DNA of 34,782 bases, taken from Acinetobacter sp. HR7 (GTDB lineage Bacteria > Pseudomonadota > Gammaproteobacteria > Pseudomonadales > Moraxellaceae). Of this stretch, positions 26,596 through 34,758 are shown piece by piece. Position numbers and translations under genes: made by a program. The notes under the pieces are model-generated. The model searched no databases. It was not told the origin of the DNA and saw only the letters and a list, made by a program, of their open reading frames with translations. Position 1 is the first letter of the stretch. Every line of letters begins with the position of its first letter. Location of the stretch: NCBI RefSeq assembly GCF_000773685.1, contig NZ_JPQO01000173.1:1-34782 (forward strand), in the 5' to 3' direction.

Positions 26596-26921
26596 ATTCC
26601 TTTCCTCCGTCCTTGCTTATTTTTATTGTGCAAGCAATTATCGAGAGATGTCATGTTTTCAGGATCAGCTTAAAAAATCCTGAAAATCTGCCTTTCTCTT
26701 TATTTATTATGTAATTTGACATCAATGTCGCTGGCAATCATTCTATACAGAGCGGCTTTTCACAAGCAACTGATCTGGCAACCGCTTGTCTGCTTTTGTC
26801 CATAAAAACAATTTAAAAATGTTTAGCTATTGTAAATCCACATGAAATTTTGACAGTGGACTTCATTGTCCCGCCACAGACTGTTAATATCGGGTAGATA
26901 TTTCTAAGTGATCAAACCGCT
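26596..26921. other. intergenic region between divergent hydrolase-PilZ and proA genes
   Basis: A 326-base gap with regulatory rather than coding content. It contains an inverted repeat TTTTCAGGAT / ATCCTGAAAA (26656-26665, 26677-26686), a short palindrome GACAT-CA-ATGTC (26718-26729) and TTGACA-like words near 26716 and 26854, none with a well-spaced -10. No open frame of interest is seen. Confidence 0.5.
26656..26686. repeat. inverted repeat upstream of the hydrolase-PilZ gene
   Basis: Arms TTTTCAGGAT and ATCCTGAAAA separated by 11 bases. It lacks a convincing T run in either direction and lies about 60 bases upstream of the minus-strand gene start, so it is more likely an operator or leader hairpin than a terminator. 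Confidence 0.4.
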
Positions 26922-28187
26922 ATGCAAGAGTCTATTGAACAATATATGCAAACGGTAGGACAGCAGGCTCGTCAGGCTTCACGTGTCTTGGCGCGTGCGT
27001 CCACCCAAACCAAAAACAATGCCCTGTCAGCAATTTATACGGCTTTAAAAAATAGCGAAGCTGCAATTCTGGCTGCCAATCAGATTGATATGGCGAAAGC
27101 GCACCAGAACAATCTTGACAGTGCCCTGCTGGATCGCTTAGAACTGACTCCCGCACGTTTCAAAGGTATGCTGCAAGGCCTGAATGACGTGATCAGTCTG
27201 GTCGATCCGATTGGTGAAATCACCGATATGGCTTACCGTCCATCCGGCATTCAGCTGGGTAAAATGCGTGTGCCGCTCGGTGTGGTCGGCATGATCTACG
27301 AATCACGCCCGAACGTAACTTTAGAAGCTGCATCGCTGGCACTGAAATCCGGGAATGCAATTATCCTACGTGGTGGTTCAGAAGCACTGGAATCCAATCA
27401 AGCGATTGCCACTGCGATTCAGCATGGCTTGCAGGTCGCTGGCTTACCAGAAGCTGCAGTACAGGTCATCAAGACTTCAGACCGTGCTGCAGTCGGCCAT
27501 TTGATTACCATGTCAGAATACGTTGATGTGATCGTGCCACGTGGCGGCAAGGGTTTAATTGAACGTATTACCAATGAAGCACGTGTGCCAGTGATCAAGC
27601 ATCTGGATGGTAACTGCCATGTCTATGTTGAAGCTCAAGCAGACTTACTCAAGGCATTACCGATTGCACTAAATGCCAAGACTCATCGCTATGGTGTCTG
27701 TAATGCCATGGAAACCTTACTGGTTGATGAAAAAGTAGCTGCAGAATTCCTGCCACGTGTCGCTGAACTATATCAGGAGAAACAGGTCGAACTGCGTGGC
27801 TGTGCCGAAACTCGCCGTATTCTGGGAGATCAAGTTATCCCTGCTTCAGAAGAAGACTGGTATACCGAATATCTTGGCCCGATTCTGGCAGTCAAGGTCG
27901 TTTCTGGCGTGGAAGAAGCGATTGAACATATCAACAAGTATGGCTCGCATCATACTGATGCCATCATCACTGAAAACTACAGCATTGCCCGTGAATTCCT
28001 GGCTGGTGTGGACTCCAGCTCCGTGATGATCAATGCCTCGACCCGTTTTGCCGATGGCTTTGAATATGGTCTTGGTGCAGAGATTGGTATTTCTACCGAT
28101 AAAATCCATGCCCGCGGTCCAGTCGGACTAGAAGGCCTGACTTCCCAGAAATGGGTGGTGTTTGGTGACGGCCAGATTCGCCAATAA
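26922..28187 (+). CDS. proA: gamma-glutamyl phosphate reductase
   Basis: 421-residue aldehyde-dehydrogenase superfamily enzyme, second step of proline synthesis, reducing glutamyl-5-phosphate with NADPH. The catalytic Cys260 is in [11 protein letters not shown]; other landmarks are the [16 protein letters not shown] segment and [15 protein letters not shown] near the C-terminus. Length fits the family. proB is not adjacent, as is usual in Acinetobacter-type genomes. The ribosome site is weak; a strong terminator follows. Confidence 0.97.
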   Translation: MQESIEQYMQTVGQQARQASRVLARASTQTKNNALSAIYTALKNSEAAILAANQIDMAKAHQNNLDSALLDRLELTPARFKGMLQGLNDVISLVDPIGEITDMAYRPSGIQLGKMRVPLGVVGMIYESRPNVTLEAASLALKSGNAIILRGGSEALESNQAIATAIQHGLQVAGLPEAAVQVIKTSDRAAVGHLITMSEYVDVIVPRGGKGLIERITNEARVPVIKHLDGNCHVYVEAQADLLKALPIALNAKTHRYGVCNAMETLLVDEKVAAEFLPRVAELYQEKQVELRGCAETRRILGDQVIPASEEDWYTEYLGPILAVKVVSGVEEAIEHINKYGSHHTDAIITENYSIAREFLAGVDSSSVMINASTRFADGFEYGLGAEIGISTDKIHARGPVGLEGLTSQKWVVFGDGQIRQ

Positions 28188-28197
28188 TCCAGCAAAT

Positions 28198-28228
28198 AAA
28201 AAACAGCCCTTTCAATGGGCTGTTTTTT
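28198..28228 (+). terminator. intrinsic terminator after proA
   Basis: Stem AAAAAACAGCCC / GGGCTGTTTTTT (28198-28209, 28217-28228) with loop TTTCAAT. Confidence 0.93.
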
Positions 28229-28638
28229 ATCGCTGCAAGAAAATTGATAGCTCGCAATAACTGACCCCATGGGTCACATTTTATAAAGATTATCTTTATC
28301 CAATTGTAGTCTGTTTATATTTTCACCAATTCTGGGTATAAACTATAACAAAGTATTCGGTTGGCAAAAACTTGGAGAATTCTTAGATTTAGATCAAGAT
28401 GAAACTACGCGGGATGAGGTACTATTTCATTCATAAATGAAAACGATGAACTGATAAATTTTAATTATAATTGTTCGAATGATCGATAGTGCTTAAGTCT
28501 AATCACCTAAAGTCTATCTAGGACATAAAAAATCCGCATGTTAAAACATCATCACTGATCTAAATTGCATCGCTTTTTGCTCGCAAGCAGGTCAACTTAA
28601 TGGATGAGAATTTTAATTAGAATATCGGGTAAACAATC
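28229..28638. other. long intergenic region upstream of ackA
   Basis: About 410 bases, AT-rich. It contains a small inverted repeat TGACCC-CAT-GGGTCA (28262-28276) and a 49-codon open frame without a start codon (28287-28436) that may be a gene remnant or chance. The ackA promoter must lie in the right half; no convincing -35/-10 pair was found. No RNA gene is recognised. Confidence 0.5.
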
Positions 28639-29862
28639 GTGTCTAAATCAGTATTAGTTATTAATTGTGGCTCTTCTTCGATCAAGTTTGCTTTATTACT
28701 TGAAGAACAGAACTTCCGTATTCACGGCTTAGCTGAAAACTTAGGCACTGAAAATGCCCGTATTAAAGGTGTAACTGTCGGCGACCAACCTGTCGACATT
28801 CATATTCCTTTTGCCGACCACAAAAAAGCACTGGAAGTTGGCCTAGAACGTCTTGCGAACTACAAGCCTGATGCGATTGGTCACCGTGTGGTACACGGCG
28901 GTAGCTTGACTAAAGCCGAACTCATTACTGACGAAATTATTGAAAAAATTCGTGAAGCAACACCACTTGCACCATTACACAACCCGGCTCACCTGATCGG
29001 GATTGAAGCAACCCAGCGCCTGTTCCCGGATCTACCGCAAGTTGCAGTATTTGACACTGCATTCCACCAAACCATGCCAGCGCATGCTTATCGCTATGCC
29101 CTGCCAAAATTCCTGTACACAGACTTTGGTGTACGTCGTTACGGCTTCCATGGTACCAGTCATGCTTATGTATCAGAGCGCGGTTCTGAGCTGGCGGGCA
29201 GCTTTAAACAAGGTGGCTGGTTAACTGCGCACCTGGGTAATGGTAGCTCAACCTGTGCGATCTGGAATGGCCAAAGCATGGATACCTCCATGGGTCTTAC
29301 CCCACTGGAAGGTCTGGTGATGGGTACCCGTAGTGGTGATGTTGATCCAAGTCTGCATAGCTTCCTGGCAGCTAACTTGGGTTGGGATGTGTATAAAATC
29401 GATCGCATGCTGAACAAAGAAAGTGGCTTGCTCGGTTTATCCGATAACCTGTCGAATGACATGCGTACCCTGATCGAAGCGTCTGAAAATGGCAATGAAG
29501 ATGCAACGCTTGCCATTGAAGTATTCTGCTACCGTTTAGCAAAATCACTGGCTGCACTGAGCTGTGGCCTGCCACGTGTTGATGGCCTGTTCTTCACGGG
29601 TGGTATTGGTGAAAACTCAGCATATATTCGTGAAAAAACCATGGCTTACCTGCCACACTTCGGCTTCAACCTGGACAAAGAAGCCAACAATGCACTGAAA
29701 CGTGGTACTGAAGGCCGTATCGACAACGGCACAGGCCCGCAAATCTGGGTCGTGCCTACCGATGAAGAAGGCCGTATTGCCAAAGAAACCCAGCACGTGG
29801 TTGAGCAGGAAGTGGAGAACGCCACTGTAAAAAAGCCTGAACCTGAGGCTGCGCTTGCTTAA
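28639..29862 (+). CDS. ackA: acetate kinase
   Basis: 407 residues, GTG start at 28639. It interconverts acetyl phosphate + ADP and acetate + ATP. ASKHA-fold landmarks are [11 protein letters not shown] at the N-terminus, [24 protein letters not shown], and F-T-G-G-I-G-E-N-S near the C-terminus. The C-terminus carries an extra Glu/Pro/Ala-rich tail of about 15 residues. The ribosome site is weak (GGGT about 10 bases upstream). It is followed by pta after 56 bases, forming the acetate-dissimilation operon. Acetyl phosphate from this pathway can phosphorylate response regulators. Confidence 0.96.
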   Translation: MSKSVLVINCGSSSIKFALLLEEQNFRIHGLAENLGTENARIKGVTVGDQPVDIHIPFADHKKALEVGLERLANYKPDAIGHRVVHGGSLTKAELITDEIIEKIREATPLAPLHNPAHLIGIEATQRLFPDLPQVAVFDTAFHQTMPAHAYRYALPKFLYTDFGVRRYGFHGTSHAYVSERGSELAGSFKQGGWLTAHLGNGSSTCAIWNGQSMDTSMGLTPLEGLVMGTRSGDVDPSLHSFLAANLGWDVYKIDRMLNKESGLLGLSDNLSNDMRTLIEASENGNEDATLAIEVFCYRLAKSLAALSCGLPRVDGLFFTGGIGENSAYIREKTMAYLPHFGFNLDKEANNALKRGTEGRIDNGTGPQIWVVPTDEEGRIAKETQHVVEQEVENATVKKPEPEAALA

Positions 29863-29918
29863 GCAGGCGTAGGATTCCTATACCTTCTATTTTTTGATTT
29901 TAGATATTTGAATACGCT

Positions 29919-32060
29919 ATGAAGACCATTCTATTAGTTCCAACAGGGGAAGGCGTTGGTTTAACCTCCGCATGCTTAGGCCTGGTTTATGCACTGGAAT
30001 GCCAGGGTGTAAAAGCCGGTTTTGTTAAACCATTTTCACAGGAAAAGACTCAGGAAAATGATCGCACTACGGCGTTATATCGTCATTTAACCCAAAGCGA
30101 GACGGTTGAACCGCTTGCTTATGAGAACCTGATTCAGCGTTTCAATCTGGGTGAAACCGATGAGCTTCTTGAGGATGCGGTACGTCTGCATCGTCAGGTT
30201 GCCAAAAACCATGACCTGATTATTGTCGAAGGACTGGTGCCGAATAGTCGTGATACCTTTGCACCCAACCTGAATGCAGCACTAGCCCAAGCCCTAGATG
30301 CCAAAGTGGTAATTGTCAGCAATGCGGATATTAACCAGCCTGAAGTCGCAGCTGAAAAAGTGGAAAGCCAATTGCGTTATCTGGGTGGTTCGTCTTCGAG
30401 CCGAATCGCGGGTGTCCTGTTTATGCGCACCAAAGGCTTGCCTGAAGATTCGGCACAGATTCCAGTCACCATTGATCCAGGCTTACGCCTGATCAGCGAT
30501 ACCAACAAATTTACAGCCGATATTCAAAAATCCTATCCACACATTGGTTCTGAAAAGATTCCAGTAATTGGTTTGGTGCCATTCAGTAATACTTTAAGTG
30601 TGCCACGTATTTCCGATCTGGCCGCGCATATTTCAGCAGAATGGATCAACCAAGGTGAAGCCAAGCAGCGTCGTGTCTTACATAGCAGTTTAATTGCATC
30701 CAATATTGAACATGAATTACATAAATTCGTCGCAGGTGAACTGATTATTAGCGCATCAGACCGTATTGATGTATTGTTGGCGAGTAGCCTGGCGAGCAGC
30801 AATGGCATACCATTGGCCGGTCTGGTACTGACTGAACATTATGAGCCAAATGCAGCGGTACTGGAGTTCTGCCAGACTGCAATCAAACATGGTCTGCCTA
30901 TTCTACATACGCCACTCAGCACCTTTGAAACCGCCCAACATCTGGCGAATTTAAGCAATGAAATTCCATGTGATGATACCGAACGCGCGGAACAGGTAAC
31001 CCGTTTTGTAGCCAGCCATCTGAATGCAGAATGGATTGCACAGCTGATCAATGGTTCTTACAAACCCCGCCTGTCCCCTTCTGCATTCCGTCATGAACTG
31101 GTACAGAAATCGATTGCTGCGAAGAAACGTATTGTGCTGCCTGAAGGCGATGAGCCACGTACCATTCAAGCCGCTGCAATTTGCCAGTCTCGCGGTATTG
31201 CACATTGTATCCTGTTGGCTAAACCGGAAGCAGTGTTCGAAGTTGCTAAAGCACGTAATATTGAATTGCCAATCGATCTGGAAATTATTGATCCAGACCT
31301 GATTCGTGAGAATTATGTAGATAAAATGGTTGAACTGCGTAAAGGCAAGCTCAACGAACTTCAAGCACGTGAGCAATTACAAGATACGGTTGTACTGGGC
31401 ACCATGATGCTGGCACTGGATCAGGTCGATGGTCTGGTTTCTGGTGCAGTGCATACGACAGCCAATACCGTACGTCCGGCTTTCCAGCTGATCAAAACAG
31501 CGCCTGAATATTCACTGGTGTCTTCGGTATTCTTTATGCTGCTGCCAGATGAAGTTTATGTTTATGGCGACTGTGCGATTAACCCGGATCCAGACGCTGC
31601 ACAACTGGCTGAAATTGCAATCCAATCTGCTGACTCAGCTAAAGCTTTTGGTATTGACCCGCGTATTGCCATGATTTCCTACTCTACAGGAACATCAGGT
31701 GCCGGTGCCGATGTTGAAAAAGTGGCTGAAGCGACCCGTATTGCCAAAGAACGTCGCCCAGACCTGCTGATTGATGGCCCATTGCAATATGATGCGGCAT
31801 CGGTGGAAAGTGTTGGTCGTCAAAAAGCACCGGATTCACAGGTGGCTGGCCGTGCTAATGTATTCATCTTCCCGGATCTGAATACGGGTAATACCACCTA
31901 TAAAGCGGTACAGCGTGCGGCCAATGTGGTCAGTGTTGGTCCAATGCTGCAAGGTCTGAACAAGCCTGTAAACGACCTGTCACGTGGCGCTTTGGTGGAT
32001 GACATCGTGTTTACCATTGCCCTGACGGCGATTCAGGCTGATCAGCAAGCGAATCGCTAA
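29919..32060 (+). CDS. pta: phosphate acetyltransferase
   Basis: 713 residues, the long enterobacterial-type enzyme (E. coli 714). It converts acetyl-CoA and phosphate to acetyl phosphate. Domain order: N-terminal P-loop-like BioD/CobQ-type domain (starts L-L-V-P-T-G-E-G-V-G-L-T), a central DRTGG domain (about 220-330), and the catalytic PTA_PTB domain (about 390-708). The last carries V-L-P-E-G-D-E-P-R-T, S-G-A-V-H-T-T-A, Y-S-T-G-T-S-G-A-G and F-P-D-L-N-T-G-N-T. It is downstream of ackA in the same unit and ended by a terminator. The N-terminal domain is regulatory in E. coli. Confidence 0.97.
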   Translation: MKTILLVPTGEGVGLTSACLGLVYALECQGVKAGFVKPFSQEKTQENDRTTALYRHLTQSETVEPLAYENLIQRFNLGETDELLEDAVRLHRQVAKNHDLIIVEGLVPNSRDTFAPNLNAALAQALDAKVVIVSNADINQPEVAAEKVESQLRYLGGSSSSRIAGVLFMRTKGLPEDSAQIPVTIDPGLRLISDTNKFTADIQKSYPHIGSEKIPVIGLVPFSNTLSVPRISDLAAHISAEWINQGEAKQRRVLHSSLIASNIEHELHKFVAGELIISASDRIDVLLASSLASSNGIPLAGLVLTEHYEPNAAVLEFCQTAIKHGLPILHTPLSTFETAQHLANLSNEIPCDDTERAEQVTRFVASHLNAEWIAQLINGSYKPRLSPSAFRHELVQKSIAAKKRIVLPEGDEPRTIQAAAICQSRGIAHCILLAKPEAVFEVAKARNIELPIDLEIIDPDLIRENYVDKMVELRKGKLNELQAREQLQDTVVLGTMMLALDQVDGLVSGAVHTTANTVRPAFQLIKTAPEYSLVSSVFFMLLPDEVYVYGDCAINPDPDAAQLAEIAIQSADSAKAFGIDPRIAMISYSTGTSGAGADVEKVAEATRIAKERRPDLLIDGPLQYDAASVESVGRQKAPDSQVAGRANVFIFPDLNTGNTTYKAVQRAANVVSVGPMLQGLNKPVNDLSRGALVDDIVFTIALTAIQADQQANR

Positions 32061-32088
32061 TTTACAGATTTACCCGATCTGTGCTTTC

Positions 32089-32121
32089 GCCACTCAATCA
32101 ACGTATTGAGTGGCCTTTTTA
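32089..32121 (+). terminator. intrinsic terminator after pta
   Basis: Stem GCCACTCAAT / ATTGAGTGGC (32089-32098, 32105-32114), loop CAACGT, followed by CTTTTTATTTT. Confidence 0.92.
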
Positions 32122-32170
32122 TTTTGAATACTTTATTTAAAATTCAATTCTTTCCTTTCAATAAATTAAT

Positions 32171-32200
32171 AAAAATGCCAGTTTCTAAACTGGCATTTTT
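32171..32200. terminator. second, bidirectional terminator between pta and the DUF2171 gene
   Basis: Stem AAAAATGCCAGTT / AACTGGCATTTTT (32171-32183, 32188-32200), loop TCTA. The arm AATGCCAGT recurs in the fumarase terminator. Confidence 0.88.
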
Positions 32201-32256
32201 ATCTTTCCGATCATCATTTTCCGAGAAAAGATAATGATCAGAACAAGCCATTCAAC

Positions 32257-32496
32257 CTATAGTGTTGTCCATTGATTGTGGACTTCATCAGCAGTTTTAT
32301 TCAGCATCACTTGATCACCATTGACTTCACTCACCCAACTCAGAGGAATCAAATGATGCTCATTATTTTCATCATCACTTCTTGTTAATTTAATCGAATC
32401 TTGGCCTTCTAAATGGTCCACTTTTCCAACCTGGGTCCCGTCTGAAGCAATTACTGATGCATGTTCCTTAATGTCACTTGGATTTACTGTAGTCAT
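32257..32496 (-). CDS. DUF2171 family small protein
   Basis: 79 residues from the ATG at 32494-32496, preceded by AAGGGC at suitable spacing. A longer frame to 32547 adds 17 residues without a ribosome site and was rejected. The pattern I-K-E-H-A-S-V-I-A-S-D-G-T-Q-V-G-K-V-D-H-L-E-G, then I-K-L-T-R-x-D-D and H-H-L-I-P-L-S-W-V, is that of the DUF2171/PRC-barrel-like small proteins. These are often stress-related and soluble; no molecular function is established. It is a single-gene unit. Confidence 0.85.
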   Translation of the reverse strand: MTTVNPSDIKEHASVIASDGTQVGKVDHLEGQDSIKLTRSDDENNEHHLIPLSWVSEVNGDQVMLNKTADEVHNQWTTL

Positions 32497-32731
32497 TACG
32501 ATTGCCCTTTTTATTTGATAGAAGCTTAGAGAAATCAGTCTAGGCAATAAAAAATCGGCGGTGTGTAAGGGTTTAGCTAGCTTTGCGTATTTCTGGGTTA
32601 ATTATGTAATAGGAAAAATACAGCGTGTTTCAGCAGGTGAATAGAGTATTAAAAACTTGAAGAAAGGAAAGATAGAAGGATTTTTTAGAGTTTATATAAG
32701 AAGGAATTTTTATTAAATTTCAGGCATAAAA

Positions 32732-32763
32732 AAAGAAGATAAAGCTTAGGCTTGATCTTCTTT
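32732..32763 (-). terminator. intrinsic terminator overlapping the microprotein gene end
   Basis: Arms AAAGAAGAT-A-AAGC (32732-32745) and GCTT-G-ATCTTCTTT (32750-32763) pair with one mismatch. The loop TTAG (32746-32749) holds the microprotein stop codon. On the minus strand the hairpin is followed by a T7 run (A 32728-32734 on the plus strand). Confidence 0.85.
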
Positions 32764-32835
32764 CTGACCGTAGAACCAGGTCGCTGCGATATATGCACTG
32801 AAAGCAAGAACCATAAGAACAACTGAAGCTGACAT
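32746..32835 (-). CDS. 29-residue single-pass membrane microprotein
   Basis: A short frame not usually called by gene finders. It encodes 29 residues from the ATG at 32833-32835 to TAA at 32746-32748. Residues about 3-22 are one hydrophobic helix (starting S-A-S-V-V-L-M-V-L-A-F-S-A-Y-I-A-A), then aromatic W-F-Y-G and a charged tail Q-K-E-D-Q-A. An AGAGA ribosome-like site lies about 8 bases upstream. Three independent signals support it: a Pho-box promoter directly upstream, a good hydrophobic helix, and a terminator that encloses its stop codon. A 62-codon frame overlapping it in another register is a shadow. It resembles in kind, not in sequence, small subunits such as KdpF, CydX or MetS, but no such partner is next to it. 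Function unknown; probably a regulator or stabiliser of a membrane complex. Confidence 0.75.
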   Translation of the reverse strand: MSASVVLMVLAFSAYIAATWFYGQKEDQA

Positions 32836-32864
32836 ATTATTAAGTCTCTAGTGTTGATGCAGGC

Positions 32865-32870
32865 ATTATG
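32865..32870 (-). promoter_or_regulatory. -10 element of the microprotein promoter
   Basis: Minus strand CATAAT, with exactly 10 bases between it and the Pho box. It predicts a start site near 32858 and a leader of about 23 bases before the ATG. Confidence 0.65.
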
Positions 32871-32880
32871 CAAAAGAATT

Positions 32881-32898
32881 ATGACAGTTATATGACAA
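32881..32898 (-). promoter_or_regulatory. Pho box (PhoB-type direct repeat)
   Basis: Minus strand TTGTCATATAACTGTCAT: two TGTCAT units at exactly 11-bp period, matching 17 of 18 positions of the E. coli Pho-box consensus CTGTCATAWAWCTGTCAY. It sits where a -35 element would be, 10 bp upstream of the -10 CATAAT, the geometry of PhoB-activated promoters. Confidence 0.75.
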
Positions 32899-32987
32899 AA
32901 ACAATTGTATTGTATTTTTTATAATTTATATAAATTTCAAATATTTAATAGATTTTTAAAGCCTTTTAAAGCGTTTATAACATGAAA

Positions 32988-33027
32988 TATGACAGCCAAT
33001 ATGACACTTTTTTACTGAAATATGACA
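32988..33027 (-). promoter_or_regulatory. second cluster of three TGTCATA units
   Basis: TGTCATA on the minus strand at 32988-32994, 33000-33006 and 33021-33027, spaced 12 and 21 bp. A TATAAA (32974-32979) lies 9 bases beyond the last TGTCAT, so this could be a second, weaker promoter towards the microprotein, or an accessory array. The 12-bp period departs from the canonical 11. Confidence 0.5.
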
Positions 33028-33116
33028 TCCAGTAATCCACTGTTATGAACCAGCTTCTACATTAAACTTTCGCCCAAAAGCAGCCTAAAACACCCCACAA
33101 GTTTTATGTTTTGTCA

Positions 33117-33122
33117 TATAAT
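33117..33122 (+). promoter_or_regulatory. -10 element of the fumarase promoter
   Basis: A perfect TATAAT that overlaps the plus-strand TGTCATA by two bases, about 40 bases before the ATG. The 17-bp upstream position reads CCCACA, a weak -35. Confidence 0.55.
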
Positions 33123-33161
33123 TTAGCCCGCTAGCTATCAGCCCGCTCAAGAGATTTTTGT

Positions 33162-34688
33162 ATGACAACTATTATCAAGCAAGATGACTTGATCACATCG
33201 GTTAAAGATGCGCTTCAGTTCATTTCATACTATCACCCGCAGGACTTCATCCAGGCGATGAGTCGTGCGTATGACCGTGAAGAAAACAAAGCTGCAAAAG
33301 ATGCGATCGCACAAATCTTAATTAACTCTCGTATGTGTGCAGAAGGCCATCGTCCTATCTGCCAGGATACCGGTATCGTAAACGTATTCGTTGAAGTGGG
33401 CTTGGACGTTAAATTTGATTTAACCATGAGCTTGGACGATGCGATTAACGAAGGTGTACGTCAAGGTTACTTGGAAAATACCAACGTACTACGTGCTTCT
33501 GTACTGGCGGATCCTGCTTTCGGTCGTAAAAATACCAAAGACAATACGCCAGCTGTCATTCACTACAAACTCGTTCCAGGCAACAAAGTAGACATCACTG
33601 TAGCTGCGAAAGGTGGCGGTTCAGAAAACAAATCTAAACTTGCGATGTTGAACCCATCTGACTCAATCGTGGATTGGGTACTGAAAACTGTTCCAACTAT
33701 GGGCGCTGGCTGGTGTCCTCCTGGTATGCTGGGTATCGGTATCGGTGGTACTGCTGAAAAAGCCATGATGCTTGCAAAAGAAGCATTAATGGAAGAGATC
33801 AACATGGACGAACTGCTTCGTCGTGGTCCAGAAAACAAAATCGAAGAACTTCGTATCGAAATCTTTGAAAAAGTAAATGCATTGGGTATCGGTGCTCAAG
33901 GTCTGGGCGGTTTAACTACAGTTCTCGACATCAAGATCAAAGACTACCCATGTCACGCTGCTGGTAAACCAGTCGGTATGATTCCTAACTGTGCTGCAAC
34001 TCGTCACGCACACTTCACACTGGATGGTTCAGGCGTTGCACACATTCAAGCACCAAGCCTTGAAGACTACCCTGCTGTAACTTGGGATTCATCCTCTTCT
34101 AAACGTGTTGACCTAGACAACATCACTCAAGAAGAAATGAACTCTTGGAAACCAGGTGACACACTGCTTCTGAACGGTACTATTTACACTGGCCGTGACG
34201 CTGCGCACAAACGTATGGTCGACATGCTGAACCGTGGTGAAGAGCTGCCTGTAGATCTGAAAGGCAAATTCATCTACTACGTAGGTCCTGTCGATCCAGT
34301 TGGTGATGAAGTGGTTGGTCCTGCTGGTCCGACAACTGCGACTCGTATGGACAAATTCACTCGCCAGATTCTGGAAACAACTGGTCTTTACGGCATGATC
34401 GGGAAAGCAGACCGTGGTCCTGCTGCGGTTGAAGCAATCAAAGACAACCAAGCGACTTACCTGATGGCGGTTGGTGGTGCTGCTTATCTGGTATCCAAAG
34501 CGATCCGCGAAGCTGAAGTGGTTGCTTTTGAAGACTTAGGTATGGAAGCAATCTATAAATTTGTTGTAAAAGACATGCCTGTTTCTGTTGCTGTTGACGT
34601 GAATGGTACTTCTGTACACGCAACTGCGCCGAAAATCTGGCAAGCAAAAATTGGCAAGATTCCAGTAGTTGACGCTGCTGCAGGCTAA
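33162..34688 (+). CDS. class I (iron-sulfur) fumarate hydratase
   Basis: 508-residue TCA-cycle enzyme hydrating fumarate to L-malate, oxygen-sensitive because of its [4Fe-4S] cluster. Cluster ligands fit Cys67 (I-C-Q-D-T-G), Cys185 (G-W-C-P-P-G) and Cys277 (N-C-A-A-T-R-H), with spacings close to those in known class I fumarases. The substrate loop K-G-G-G-S-E-N-K-S is at 150-158. The C-terminal beta domain (from about 340) has G-R-D-A-A-H-K-R and G-P-T-T-A-T-R-M-D. It is a one-chain fusion of alpha and beta parts, as in FumA/FumB; the symbol is left blank because fumA and fumB cannot be told apart here. AAGAGA lies about 8 bases before the start. A terminator follows. Confidence 0.95.
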   Translation: MTTIIKQDDLITSVKDALQFISYYHPQDFIQAMSRAYDREENKAAKDAIAQILINSRMCAEGHRPICQDTGIVNVFVEVGLDVKFDLTMSLDDAINEGVRQGYLENTNVLRASVLADPAFGRKNTKDNTPAVIHYKLVPGNKVDITVAAKGGGSENKSKLAMLNPSDSIVDWVLKTVPTMGAGWCPPGMLGIGIGGTAEKAMMLAKEALMEEINMDELLRRGPENKIEELRIEIFEKVNALGIGAQGLGGLTTVLDIKIKDYPCHAAGKPVGMIPNCAATRHAHFTLDGSGVAHIQAPSLEDYPAVTWDSSSSKRVDLDNITQEEMNSWKPGDTLLLNGTIYTGRDAAHKRMVDMLNRGEELPVDLKGKFIYYVGPVDPVGDEVVGPAGPTTATRMDKFTRQILETTGLYGMIGKADRGPAAVEAIKDNQATYLMAVGGAAYLVSKAIREAEVVAFEDLGMEAIYKFVVKDMPVSVAVDVNGTSVHATAPKIWQAKIGKIPVVDAAAG

Positions 34689-34721
34689 TTTGAGCTTCAT
34701 AAAAAAGCACCCATTCAGGGT

Positions 34722-34758
34722 AATGCCAGTCAGTTAAGAGATTGACTGGCATTTTTTT
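34722..34758 (+). terminator. intrinsic terminator after the fumarase gene
   Basis: Stem AATGCCAGTCA / TGACTGGCATT (34722-34732, 34743-34753), loop GTTAAGAGAT, followed by a T7 run. Confidence 0.92.

Larger units (their letters stand above)
32836..33161. other. divergent control region of the microprotein and fumarase genes
   Basis: 326 bases that hold the Pho box, a second TGTCATA cluster, a plus-strand TGTCATA at 33112-33118 and the fumarase -10. No other gene is visible; the region is AT-rich. Confidence 0.7.

Noticed and set aside
28262..28276. TGACCC-CAT-GGGTCA as an insertion-sequence end
   Set aside because: No second copy, no transposase and no target duplication in the gap.
32497..32547. 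N-terminal extension of the DUF2171 protein
   Set aside because: It lacks a ribosome site and family similarity begins at the later ATG.
32685..32873. 62-codon minus-strand frame overlapping the microprotein
   Set aside because: It is in a different register, begins upstream of the predicted transcript start, runs through the terminator and has no ribosome site; the 29-codon frame explains the signals better.
33161..33167. Seventh TATGACA at the fumarase start codon
   Set aside because: It is explained by the start codon and the following Thr codon; probably coincidental, so not counted in the regulatory array.
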